9,357 nt of DNA. It comes from Butyricicoccus sp. Lineage in GTDB: Bacteria; Bacillota; Clostridia; Oscillospirales; Butyricicoccaceae. The notes beneath the pieces are model-generated. The model had not been told where the DNA came from, did no database searches, and saw only the letters and a list, made by a program, of their open reading frames with translations. How positions within the stretch are numbered: position 1 is the stretch's first letter; each line of letters begins with the position of its first letter. Of the stretch, positions 1 to 6,800 are shown piece after piece. A program made the translations under genes and the position numbers. The stretch covers positions 1 to 9,357 of the forward strand of contig JAHHRJ010000063.1 of NCBI GenBank assembly GCA_020025885.1, in the 5' to 3' direction.

Positions 1-1
1 A

Positions 2-232
2 TTTTACCACATTTGGTATCATTCGTCACTTTTTACTTTTCAGAAACGCCCTAATCAGATACGCCTTGCTTTCTGGTACATAGACCTTCCTCCTACATCA
101 TTTTCCAATTTTATGGCAGGTTGTATTGGCAGTCTATTTACACATAATATAGCGCTTCTATTTTGGCTCTGTCTCATGGTGTATATTGTACTGACTTTTC
201 ACGGAGAAAAAATTTTAAATGCAAATCAGTAA
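2..232 (+). CDS. C-terminal end of an unidentified membrane protein (5' truncated by window)
   Basis: An open frame runs from the window edge to a TAA at 230-232, giving 76 residues with no start visible. I do not recognise the family. The fragment is aromatic-rich and hydrophobic. Residues about 47-66 (THNIALLFWLCLMVYIVLTF) form a convincing transmembrane helix, and the protein ends in a short polar tail (HGEKILNANQ). A second hydrophobic patch lies around residues 22-45. The base composition is AT-rich, unlike the glycolytic genes to the right. The frame stops 18 bases before a perfect palindromic terminator, which supports it being a real gene end that converges on the minus-strand gene beyond. 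The coding call rests on the open frame, its hydrophobic coherence and the terminator position; no function can be assigned. Confidence 0.6.
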   Translation, partial: FYHIWYHSSLFTFQKRPNQIRLAFWYIDLPPTSFSNFMAGCIGSLFTHNIALLFWLCLMVYIVLTFHGEKILNANQ

Positions 233-250
233 CTGCATAAAGACTCATTG

Positions 251-280
251 AAAAAAGACGTGCTTAAGCACGTCTTTTTT
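251..280. terminator. Bidirectional intrinsic terminator between convergent genes
   Basis: A perfect 30-base palindrome: six A, an arm GACGTGC, a TTAA centre, an arm GCACGTC, then six T. Read on either strand it is a GC-containing stem followed by a run of T. It lies 18 bases after the stop of the plus-strand gene and 26 bases after the stop of the minus-strand deacetylase-like gene, so it can end transcription from both sides. Confidence 0.93.
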
Positions 281-306
281 CTAATTCCGACCAACCCAAC
301 CCATCG

Positions 307-1248
307 TTAATCCGGATATGCAAATGCAACTGGTCGGACTGTATTGGTAAGCGCTGCACAGGTATAGCCTGCAACTTTCAGTTCATTGAGTAGATATCCC
401 ATTGCACGCGCGGTATCTTCCGCGCTGTCATGCATCATTACGATTGGTGTATTTGCTGTTTTCTTAACTCCGGTCAGCACGGTCTGTGTGACCTCTGTAA
501 TGGTACGATCACCACTTTTTGCATCATTTGCAGATGCACTCCAATCATAGTACAGAAAACCGCGCCGGAGCATCTCTGCAATGATTGGCTGATAGGTCTG
601 CTGCGAATACCGATTGATTGAACCGCCTGGAAAACGGAAAATGGTTGGATATACACCGCACGCCGCATGGATCGCTTCATATGCCTGATGGAAGTCCTCC
701 AAAAAGGCATCCGGAGAGGCATAAACTTTCTTATAATCCCCAGAAAAGCTATGGATACCCACAGTATGTCCTTCGTCTACCATACGCTTGAGCACAGCTT
801 CATTTCCTGTGATGTTCTTGCCCTCCACAAAAAAGGTTGCATGCTGTCCGCTTTTTTTCAGTGCATCTAAAATCTTTGGGGTATACTTCGAAGGTCCACC
901 CTGGAAGGTCAGAAATACGGTTCCTCGCTTTGCTGTTTTCACCTCTGGAACCGGTGTAACTTTCATTTCCGGATACAGGGTTTGATAGGTCAATGGTTCT
1001 GCTGCCTCTGCTAGGGATGGATCTGGCATAACTGCGGCATAACGCTCAACCGTCTGTGTGAGTGTTTCATTTTGTTTTTTGAGATCTGCCAAAATGACTT
1101 CTGCGCGCACAGCACGATATACCATAAACGTACCATACCCAATCAGTCCAAGCAGCAAAACGAGTAAAATCACGCGTACCACATCCCCAAACTGCATACG
1201 GCGATGGCGATAGCGCGAACTATATCCAGAATAACGTCTATAACGCAC
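307..1248 (-). CDS. Membrane-anchored NodB-domain (polysaccharide deacetylase-like) protein, probable pseudoenzyme
   Basis: A 313-residue protein with a basic, Arg/Tyr-rich cytoplasmic start (residues 1-17), one transmembrane segment (about 23-46), a short coiled linker (about 47-100) and an extracellular NodB domain (about 105-300). It resembles clostridial peptidoglycan or chitooligosaccharide deacetylase-like proteins, which remove N-acetyl groups from wall glycans using a metal held by Asp-His-His. The fold markers are kept: SKYTPKIL, H166 of the HSxxH motif, RFPGGS from R205, YYDW and MMHDS (H273, D274). However, the usual TFDDGP reads TFQGGP (Q116, G117) and the second motif His is G170. 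The catalytic base, the metal Asp and one metal His are therefore missing, and activity is doubtful. The start is GTG at 1246-1248, preceded by a TAAGGAGG ribosome site at 1259-1266. It is a single gene with its own promoter. The family call is secure; loss of activity is inferred. Confidence 0.9.
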   Translation of the reverse strand: MRYRRYSGYSSRYRHRRMQFGDVVRVILLVLLLGLIGYGTFMVYRAVRAEVILADLKKQNETLTQTVERYAAVMPDPSLAEAAEPLTYQTLYPEMKVTPVPEVKTAKRGTVFLTFQGGPSKYTPKILDALKKSGQHATFFVEGKNITGNEAVLKRMVDEGHTVGIHSFSGDYKKVYASPDAFLEDFHQAYEAIHAACGVYPTIFRFPGGSINRYSQQTYQPIIAEMLRRGFLYYDWSASANDAKSGDRTITEVTQTVLTGVKKTANTPIVMMHDSAEDTARAMGYLLNELKVAGYTCAALTNTVRPVAFAYPD

Positions 1249-1312
1249 AGTCTTTCTGCCTCCTTATCGAACAACTTGCCTTGATTACAAGTATCTGAAA
1301 CGATTTATGGTT

Positions 1313-1321
1313 ATTATATCA
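1313..1321 (-). promoter_or_regulatory. Extended -10 promoter for the deacetylase-like gene
   Basis: On the minus strand the sequence reads TGATATAAT, a TGn extension plus a perfect -10 hexamer. No good -35 is seen at 17 bases (TTAAAT there is weak), as is common for extended -10 promoters. It lies 65 bases upstream of the GTG start and downstream of the eno terminator, so it would give the gene an independent transcript. Confidence 0.65.
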
Positions 1322-1385
1322 TAAAGGTAGCCAGAATTTAAGTGAATACTGCAAATTTTATGCGTTGTCTGCAATTTTAGATAAA

Positions 1386-1411
1386 AAAGCTGTCCCAAAT
1401 GGGACAGCTTT
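1386..1411 (-). terminator. Intrinsic terminator after eno
   Basis: On the minus strand an 11-bp perfect stem (AAAGCTGTCCC paired with GGGACAGCTTT, loop ATTT) runs straight into a further T run. It begins nine bases after the eno stop codon and closes the pgk-tpiA-gpmI-eno operon. Confidence 0.94.
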
Positions 1412-1419
1412 CAAAATGC

Positions 1420-2730
1420 TTACTTAAGGTTGAACCAAGCAGCATGACCCGGGTAGATTGCGATCTCGCCCAGCTCTTCCTCGATGCGGAGCAGCTGATT
1501 GTACTTCGCAACACGGTCGGTACGGGACGGTGCACCAGTCTTGATCTGACCAGCGTTCAGTGCAACTGCGATGTCAGCAATTGTGGTATCGTCAGTCTCG
1601 CCAGAACGGTGAGAAACAACAGCAGTGTAACCAGCGCGGTTAGCCATCTGGATAGCGTCCAGAGTCTCGGTCAGAGAGCCGATCTGGTTTACCTTGATCA
1701 GGATGGAGTTTGCAACGCCCATGTCGATGCCCTTCTTCAGGCGCTGAGTGTTGGTTACAAACAAGTCGTCACCAACCAGCTGGATCTTGTCGCCAAGAGC
1801 CTTGGTCAGCATATCCCAACCTTCCCAGTCTTCCTCAGCCATACCGTCTTCGAGGGAGATGATCGGGTACTTGTCAACGAAGCCCTTCCACATCTTAACC
1901 AGCTGCTGGCGAGTCATTTTCTTGCCAGACTTCGGCTGGATATAGCAATCTTCCTCTTCGTTCCACCACTCGGAAGAAGCAGCGTCGATTGCGATCATGA
2001 AGTCCTCGCCCGGCTTGTAGCCAGCTTCTTCAACAGCCTGAACGATAACCTTCAGAGCGTCCTCATCCTTCTTGAGGTTCGGTGCATAGCCACCCTCGTC
2101 GCCAACACCAGCAGCCGGAGTACCATTTTCCTTCAGAGTCTTCTTCAGGGTGTGGAATACCTCAGCGCAACGACGCAGAGCCTCACGGAAAGAAGGAGCA
2201 GAAACAGGCATGATCATGAATTCCTGAATCTCAACGTTGTTGGTTGCATGTGCGCCACCATTCAGGATGTTCATCATCGGAACCGGCAGAGTCTTTGCAT
2301 TGCATCCGCCGATATAGTTGTACAGCGGCATGCCCAGAGCCTCAGCAGCAGCCTTTGCAACTGCCAGAGATACGCCCAGAATAGCGTTTGCGCCCAGCTT
2401 GGTCTTGTTCGGGGTGCCGTCCAGATCGATCATAGCCTTATCAATTGCCTGCTGATCCAGTGCGTTCATACCGATGATCTCTTCAGCGATCTCGCCGTTT
2501 ACAGCATCAACAGCCTTCAGAACACCCTTGCCCAGATAACGGTCCTTATCGCCATCACGCAGCTCGCAAGCCTCGAAGATACCGGTGGAAGCACCAGACG
2601 GAACAGCTGCACGACCCATAAATGCGCCGGTATCAGCCTCTACATATACCTCAACCTCAACGGTCGGATTGCCACGGGAGTCCAGGATCTCGCGGCCGAT
2701 TACGTCAACAATTTCGATGTAACCCTTCAT
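1420..2730 (-). CDS. eno: Enolase (phosphopyruvate hydratase)
   Basis: Enolase converts 2-phosphoglycerate to phosphoenolpyruvate and water in the cytoplasm, normally as a dimer or octamer with two Mg ions. The 436-residue product has the full family length and all signatures: GREILDSRGNPT (12-23), GDEGGYAP with catalytic E212, metal ligands D249, E294 (SLEDG) and D321 (VGDDLF), the catalytic K346 in LIKVNQIG, and SHRSGETDDTTIAD (373-386). The start is ATG at 2728-2730, eight bases after an AGGAG at 2740-2744. A GTG three codons upstream sits against that ribosome site and is not a sensible start. It is the last gene of the glycolytic run, 54 bases after gpmI, and is followed by a strong terminator. 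It contains no TTA, CTA or TCA codon, which fits very high expression. Confidence 0.98.
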   Translation of the reverse strand: MKGYIEIVDVIGREILDSRGNPTVEVEVYVEADTGAFMGRAAVPSGASTGIFEACELRDGDKDRYLGKGVLKAVDAVNGEIAEEIIGMNALDQQAIDKAMIDLDGTPNKTKLGANAILGVSLAVAKAAAEALGMPLYNYIGGCNAKTLPVPMMNILNGGAHATNNVEIQEFMIMPVSAPSFREALRRCAEVFHTLKKTLKENGTPAAGVGDEGGYAPNLKKDEDALKVIVQAVEEAGYKPGEDFMIAIDAASSEWWNEEEDCYIQPKSGKKMTRQQLVKMWKGFVDKYPIISLEDGMAEEDWEGWDMLTKALGDKIQLVGDDLFVTNTQRLKKGIDMGVANSILIKVNQIGSLTETLDAIQMANRAGYTAVVSHRSGETDDTTIADIAVALNAGQIKTGAPSRTDRVAKYNQLLRIEEELGEIAIYPGHAAWFNLK

Positions 2731-2784
2731 AGTAAACACTCCTTAAAAATTTTGGTTGTATTCTAAAAATATACTACCCGATAA

Positions 2785-4368
2785 TTATTTTACCAGCAGG
2801 CTGTGACCAGTCATCTCAGCCGGCTGTTCCAGACCCAGCAGATCCAGCATAGTTGGTGCGAGGTCTGCCAGAACGCCGCCATCAGCGAGCGCCTTTACGC
2901 CATCGCGTCCAACCAGAGCCAGCGGAACTGGGTTGGTGCTGTGTGCAGTAAACGGAGACTTGCCGTCTGCTTCCAGCATCTGGTCTGCATTGCCGTGGTC
3001 TGCGGTAATCAGTGCGCAGCCACCATGTGCCGTGATTGCATCCAGTACACGGCCAACACAGGTATCCACAGTTTCAACTGCCTTAACAGCTGCTGGGATT
3101 ACGCCAGTATGACCAACCATATCGCAGTTTGCGAAGTTCAGGATGATGACATCATACTTGTCTGCATCAATGCGCTTTACAACCTCATCGGTTACCTCAA
3201 CCGCGGACATTTCCGGCTTGAGGTCATAAGTTGCAACGGAAGGCGACTTGATGAGTGCACGCTCCTCGTTCTTGTACTCCATCTCAACGCCGCCGTTAAA
3301 GAAGAAGGTAACATGCGCATATTTCTCAGTCTCTGCAATACGCAGCTGAGTCAGACCCTTTTCTGCGATATATTCGCCAAATGTATTGGTCAGCGACTGC
3401 GGCTTAAACGCAACGCTTACGTTCGGCATGGTTGCATCATACTGGGTCATGCACACAAATTTAATCGGCAGATTGCCGTTTTCGCGTGCAAAACCATCAA
3501 ACGCTGGGTCAACCAGTGCACGGGTGATCTCACGCGCACGGTCGGGGCGGAAGTTTGCAAAAATAACTGCATCATCCTTCTGAATGGTTGCGCCCTCTGT
3601 CACAACAAACGGCTCGATGAACTCATCGGTTACACCATTGTCATAGGATGCCTGAATTGCCTTGACAGCATCTGGGCAGTATGCACCCTGACCGTAAACC
3701 ATAGCGGCATATGCACGCTCAAGGCGCTCCCATCGCTTGTCACGGTCCATTGCATAGTAACGACCAGAAACGGTTGCAATGCATCCGATGCCCAGCTCAT
3801 TCATCTTGTCCTGAATCTTCTGTACGAAGCCAGCACCAGAAGTCGGAGCGGTGTCACGACCGTCCATAAAGCAGTGCACACAAACCTTGATCAGACCCTT
3901 GCGCTTTGCCATCTCCAGCAGTGCACAGATGTGGTCGATGTGAGAATGTACGCCACCATCGGACATCAGACCAAAGATGTGCAGAGTAGAATCGAACCAC
4001 TTGCACTGATCAACAGCCTCTTTGAATGCTTCATTTTCAAAGAATTCGCCGTCCTGAATGGACTTTGTGATACGGGTCAGCTCCTGATATACGATACGAC
4101 CTGCACCAATGTTGGTGTGACCGACCTCAGAGTTGCCCATCTGACCGTCCGGCAGGCCAACATCCATGCCAGATGCACCGATCAGAGTGTGTGGATGCTC
4201 GCTGAACACCTTATCGAGCACCGGCTTCTTTGCCATTGCGATGGCATTGCCCTCAGTCTCCTTGCGATAGCCGAAGCCGTCGAGGATAATGAGTGCCAGC
4301 GGCTGCTTGGTTCCACTCTTTGCGGAGGAAGCTGCCGTTGTCTTCTTGGTAGTTCTTTTGGTTGCCAT
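2785..4368 (-). CDS. gpmI: 2,3-bisphosphoglycerate-independent phosphoglycerate mutase
   Basis: This enzyme interconverts 3- and 2-phosphoglycerate through a phosphoserine intermediate, using two Mn ions in an alkaline-phosphatase-like fold. The 527-residue product shows LIILDGFG (metal ligand D30), GQMGNSEVGHTN with the nucleophile S80, GGVHSH (H141), FMDGRDTAP, FRPDRARE (273-280), CDMVGHTG (D416, H420), TADHGNAD (D457, H458) and FTAHSTNPVP (H476). All key residues are present. The start ATG at 4366-4368 follows an AGGAG at 4376-4380 with seven bases between. About 20 residues at the N-terminus (MATKRTTKKTTAASSAKSG) precede the point where the family usually begins and form a Lys/Thr/Ala-rich tail. 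The gene lies between tpiA and eno in the operon and lacks TTA, CTA and TCA codons throughout. Confidence 0.98.
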   Translation of the reverse strand: MATKRTTKKTTAASSAKSGTKQPLALIILDGFGYRKETEGNAIAMAKKPVLDKVFSEHPHTLIGASGMDVGLPDGQMGNSEVGHTNIGAGRIVYQELTRITKSIQDGEFFENEAFKEAVDQCKWFDSTLHIFGLMSDGGVHSHIDHICALLEMAKRKGLIKVCVHCFMDGRDTAPTSGAGFVQKIQDKMNELGIGCIATVSGRYYAMDRDKRWERLERAYAAMVYGQGAYCPDAVKAIQASYDNGVTDEFIEPFVVTEGATIQKDDAVIFANFRPDRAREITRALVDPAFDGFARENGNLPIKFVCMTQYDATMPNVSVAFKPQSLTNTFGEYIAEKGLTQLRIAETEKYAHVTFFFNGGVEMEYKNEERALIKSPSVATYDLKPEMSAVEVTDEVVKRIDADKYDVIILNFANCDMVGHTGVIPAAVKAVETVDTCVGRVLDAITAHGGCALITADHGNADQMLEADGKSPFTAHSTNPVPLALVGRDGVKALADGGVLADLAPTMLDLLGLEQPAEMTGHSLLVK

Positions 4369-4392
4369 TGTTTTACTCCTTAGCTTAGGAAA

Positions 4393-4417
4393 GGGACAAC
4401 AGAATATCCGTTGTCCC
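4393..4417 (-). other. Hairpin in the tpiA-gpmI spacer
   Basis: An eight-base inverted repeat (GGGACAAC and GTTGTCCC, nine-base loop) lies in the 90-base gap between tpiA and gpmI, 13 bases upstream of the gpmI ribosome site. On the minus strand it is followed only by TTTCC, so it is a weak terminator at best. It could be a partial terminator, an RNA-processing site or a stability element that sets the relative amounts of tpiA and gpmI-eno message. Confidence 0.5.
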
Positions 4418-4458
4418 CCTCACAAATGTGCACGGGGAAAAAGACCCGCACGCGGAAA

Positions 4459-5229
4459 TTACTGATTTGCTGCCTCAACGATTGCTGCAAAATCCGCAGC
4501 CTTCAGAGAAGCGCCACCGATCAGACCGCCATCAACATCTGGCTGTGCCAGCAGCTCTGCCGCATTCTTTGCGTTCATAGAGCCGCCGTACTGGATGGTG
4601 ATTGCACGAGCAGCACGTGCACCGTACAGCTCACGCAGGCAATCACGGATTGCAGCACAAACTTCACCAGCCTGCTCAGAAGTTGCAGTCTTTCCAGTAC
4701 CAATCGCCCAGATCGGCTCGTAAGCGATTACGACCTTCTTAATGTCCTCAACTGCAACGCCCTGAAGAGCGATCTTGATCTGCTTGCGTACAACCTCAGT
4801 GGTAACATCCTGCTCACGCTCAGCGAGGGACTCACCTACGCACAGGATCGGACGCAGACCGTTTTCGATCGCTGCCTTAACCTTCTTGTTGCAGGTCTCA
4901 TCAGTCTCGTTGAAGTACTGACGACGCTCGGAATGACCAATAATGACATACTTAACGCCCAATTCCTTCAGCATATCAGCAGAAATCTCGCCAGTAAATG
5001 CGCCAGACTTCTCGAAATGCATATTCTCAGCACCGATGGCAATCTTGGAACCCTTTGCAGCCTTCACAGCAGCCTGAATATCAGTGAACGGTACGCACAG
5101 TACCATCTCACACCACTTGGTCTTGCACAGAAGCTGCTTCATCTCTTCGATGAGAGCCTTAGCCTCGCTTGGTGTCTTGTTCATCTTCCAGTTGCCGGCG
5201 ATGATCGTCTTACGATATCTGCGATTCAT
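4459..5229 (-). CDS. tpiA: Triosephosphate isomerase
   Basis: Interconverts dihydroxyacetone phosphate and glyceraldehyde 3-phosphate; a cytoplasmic homodimeric TIM barrel. The 256-residue product carries every active-site landmark: AGNWKMN (N13, K15), the electrophile His in VIIGHSERR (H99), the catalytic base and flexible loop in AYEPIWAIGTGK (E171 to K180), and the phosphate-binding turns YGGSMN (214-219) and GLIGGASL (235-242). Its length is normal for the family. The ATG at 5227-5229 is preceded by a purine-rich AAAGGGG ribosome site about 11 bases upstream, weaker than those of its neighbours. It is the second gene of the operon, 125 bases after pgk and 90 bases before gpmI; both gaps hold hairpins. 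There are no TTA, CTA or TCA codons. Confidence 0.98.
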   Translation of the reverse strand: MNRRYRKTIIAGNWKMNKTPSEAKALIEEMKQLLCKTKWCEMVLCVPFTDIQAAVKAAKGSKIAIGAENMHFEKSGAFTGEISADMLKELGVKYVIIGHSERRQYFNETDETCNKKVKAAIENGLRPILCVGESLAEREQDVTTEVVRKQIKIALQGVAVEDIKKVVIAYEPIWAIGTGKTATSEQAGEVCAAIRDCLRELYGARAARAITIQYGGSMNAKNAAELLAQPDVDGGLIGGASLKAADFAAIVEAANQ

Positions 5230-5354
5230 TGTTTAAATACCCCTTTCAACACCCGCGGGCGGTTCTTTTGCCTGCGCGCACGGATGGCATACAATAAACT
5301 AGGATTATATGTAGACACAGGGCGGGTATACCGCCCCGGGAATACCAATTGAAA
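5230..5354 (-). other. Structured spacer between pgk and tpiA
   Basis: This 125-base gap codes for nothing I can support but holds two inverted repeats. At 5320-5336 a six-base perfect GC stem (GGGCGG and CCGCCC, five-base loop) lies 18 bases after the pgk stop; no T run follows, so it is not a standard terminator. At 5254-5276 a shorter stem with one mismatch sits just upstream of the tpiA ribosome site. A TATAAT occurs on the minus strand at 5304-5309, but the hexamer 17 bases upstream is not a -35. The likely role is mRNA stabilisation or processing, with a minor internal promoter possible. Confidence 0.45.
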
Positions 5355-6545
5355 TTACTTGTCCTCGAGGCAAGCAATACCCGGCAGCTCCAGACCTTCC
5401 AGGAACTCCAGAGAAGCGCCGCCGCCAGTAGAAATGTGGCTCATTTCAGCTGCAAAGCCCAGCTTTTCAACAGCCGCTGCGGAGTCGCCGCCACCGATGA
5501 TGGAAACAGCCTTAGACTCAGCGATTGCCTTTGCAACAGCCTTTGTACCAACAGCGAATGCATCAAACTCAAATACGCCCATTGGTCCGTTCCAAACAAC
5601 GGTACCAGCGTCCTTAACAGCCTCAGAGAACAGCTCGATGGTCTTCGGTCCGATATCCAGACCCATCATGTCAGCCGGCAGTGCGCCTGCATCGTATACG
5701 ACCGGAGTTGCATCTGCTGCAAAGCGGTCTGCGCATACGGTATCCACTGGCAGCAGCAGCTTAACGCCCTTCGCCTCAGCCTTTGCCATCAGATCCTTTG
5801 CCAGATCGAGCTTGTCAACCTCGCACAGAGAGGTACCGATCTCCTTGCCCATAGCCTTCATGAAGGTGTAGGACATGCCGCCGCCGATGATAATGGTGTC
5901 GCACTTTTCGATCAGGTTGTTAATCACGCCAATCTTATCGGAAACCTTTGCACCGCCCAGAATTGCAACAAACGGACGAACTGGGTTTGCCAGAGCCTTG
6001 CCCATGATGGAGATTTCCTTGTTGATCAGGAAACCGCATACTGCCGGCAGGTAATCTGCCAGACCAGCAGTGGTTGCATGTGCACGGTGTGCAGTACCGA
6101 ATGCGTCATTTACATAAACCTCAGCCATATCTGCGAGTTCCTTCGCAAATGCAGCATCGTTCTTTTCCTCTTCCTTGTGGAAACGTACATTTTCCAGCAG
6201 CATAACTTCGCCGCACTTCAGCTCAGAAGCGAGCTTCTTAGCATCTTCGCCGATTACGTCCTTCGCCAGCTTTACTTCCTGACCGAGCAGCTCAGTCAGA
6301 CGTGCAGCAACTGGAGCCAGGGAGTACTTCATCTTGAACTCACCCTTCGGGCGACCCAGATGAGAGCACAGAATGACTGCTGCATTATGCTCAAGCAGGT
6401 ACTTGATGGTTGGCAGTGCAGCAACGATACGCTTGTCGTCGGTGATTGCGCCATTCTCGTCCTGTGGCACATTAAAGTCACAACGAACGATAACCTTCTT
6501 ACCAGAAACGTCAATATCCTCTACGCTCTTCTTGTTGTAATCCAT
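5355..6545 (-). CDS. pgk: Phosphoglycerate kinase
   Basis: Transfers the acyl phosphate of 1,3-bisphosphoglycerate to ADP, giving ATP and 3-phosphoglycerate; a cytoplasmic monomer with two domains. The 396-residue product is standard length. Landmarks in order: IVRCDFNVP (19-27), DDKRI with the catalytic R39, SHLGRP (61-66), LENVRFHKEE, NDAFGTAHRAHAT (146-158), GGAKVSDK (197-204), GGGMSYTF, DIGPKT (297-302), VWNGPMGVFE (317-326) and IIGGGDSAAAV (349-359). The start is ATG at 6543-6545, eight bases after AGGAG at 6554-6558. The frame stays open further upstream to 6647, but that stretch is the 5' leader and does not match the family. It is the first gene of the glycolytic operon, with a strong promoter about 110 bases upstream. 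gapA, often the gene before pgk in Bacillota, is absent here. Confidence 0.98.
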   Translation of the reverse strand: MDYNKKSVEDIDVSGKKVIVRCDFNVPQDENGAITDDKRIVAALPTIKYLLEHNAAVILCSHLGRPKGEFKMKYSLAPVAARLTELLGQEVKLAKDVIGEDAKKLASELKCGEVMLLENVRFHKEEEKNDAAFAKELADMAEVYVNDAFGTAHRAHATTAGLADYLPAVCGFLINKEISIMGKALANPVRPFVAILGGAKVSDKIGVINNLIEKCDTIIIGGGMSYTFMKAMGKEIGTSLCEVDKLDLAKDLMAKAEAKGVKLLLPVDTVCADRFAADATPVVYDAGALPADMMGLDIGPKTIELFSEAVKDAGTVVWNGPMGVFEFDAFAVGTKAVAKAIAESKAVSIIGGGDSAAAVEKLGFAAEMSHISTGGGASLEFLEGLELPGIACLEDK

Positions 6546-6600
6546 AACAGCATCTCCTTTTATATAGATGAAAAATATAGACCGATGAACAGAAATATCG

Positions 6601-6639
6601 GGGATTCCTGGCATGAACCCTGCTGTTTTCCAGGTTCCC
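6601..6639 (-). promoter_or_regulatory. Hairpin in the pgk 5' leader
   Basis: The roughly 100-base leader of the pgk message contains an interrupted inverted repeat. On the minus strand GGG-AA-CCTGG pairs with CCAGG-AAT-CCC, with an 18-base loop. It lies just after the predicted transcription start and well before the pgk ribosome site. It could stabilise the 5' end of the message or act as a regulator or RNA-binding site. I do not recognise it as any known riboswitch. Confidence 0.35.
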
Positions 6640-6653
6640 ACTACCAAGACAAA

Positions 6654-6682
6654 ATTATACTTGGTTTCGGGGCAGGTTTCAA
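6654..6682 (-). promoter_or_regulatory. Promoter of the pgk-tpiA-gpmI-eno operon
   Basis: On the minus strand a -35 TTGAAA (6677-6682) and a perfect -10 TATAAT (6654-6659) are separated by exactly 17 bases, a near-consensus housekeeping sigma promoter. The predicted start is near 6647, leaving a leader of about 100 bases before pgk. The lack of any other good promoter or terminator down to eno supports one long transcript. Confidence 0.85.
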
Positions 6683-6687
6683 TAGAA

Positions 6688-6718
6688 AATCAGAAAAAAA
6701 GTGTGATTTTTTCGGATT
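6688..6718 (-). terminator. AT-rich hairpin after degV, possible weak terminator
   Basis: A 12-base inverted repeat with one mismatch (AATCAGAAAAAA against TTTTTTCGGATT, seven-base loop) lies between the degV stop at 6801 and the pgk -35 box at 6682. On the minus strand the T run falls inside the second arm and the stem is almost all A-T, so it is a poor intrinsic terminator. A short stem at 6729-6750 (TTCCAG and CTGGAA) has no T run. The termination point of trmL-degV is therefore uncertain, and some read-through into pgk is possible. Confidence 0.3.
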
Positions 6719-6800
6719 CTTTACAACTTTCCAGTGCGATGACTCTGGAACTGCTCGAAAATATGCTAAGACTTCCCCAAGATACGACCGTTCACCCAAT

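Noticed and set aside
2731..2739. GTG start three codons upstream for eno
   Set aside because: It overlaps or abuts the AGGAG ribosome site at 2740-2744. The ATG at 2728-2730 has ideal spacing and matches the usual enolase start.
1399..2766. Long plus-strand open frame opposite eno, and similar ones opposite gpmI (2803-4383), tpiA (4411-5352) and pgk (5349-7145)
   Set aside because: Each is in exact codon register with the sense gene and exists because that gene lacks TTA, CTA and TCA codons. The translations are Cys- and Leu-rich with no family features, and the sense genes are certain.
5304..5309. TATAAT on the minus strand as an internal promoter for tpiA
   Set aside because: The hexamer 17 bases upstream (GGTATA) does not resemble a -35 and there is no TGn extension. 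It is kept only as a note in the spacer entry.
6546..6647. 34-codon N-terminal extension of pgk
   Set aside because: It starts about where transcription is predicted to begin, has no family match, and the ATG at 6543-6545 has a good ribosome site and gives the standard 396-residue length.
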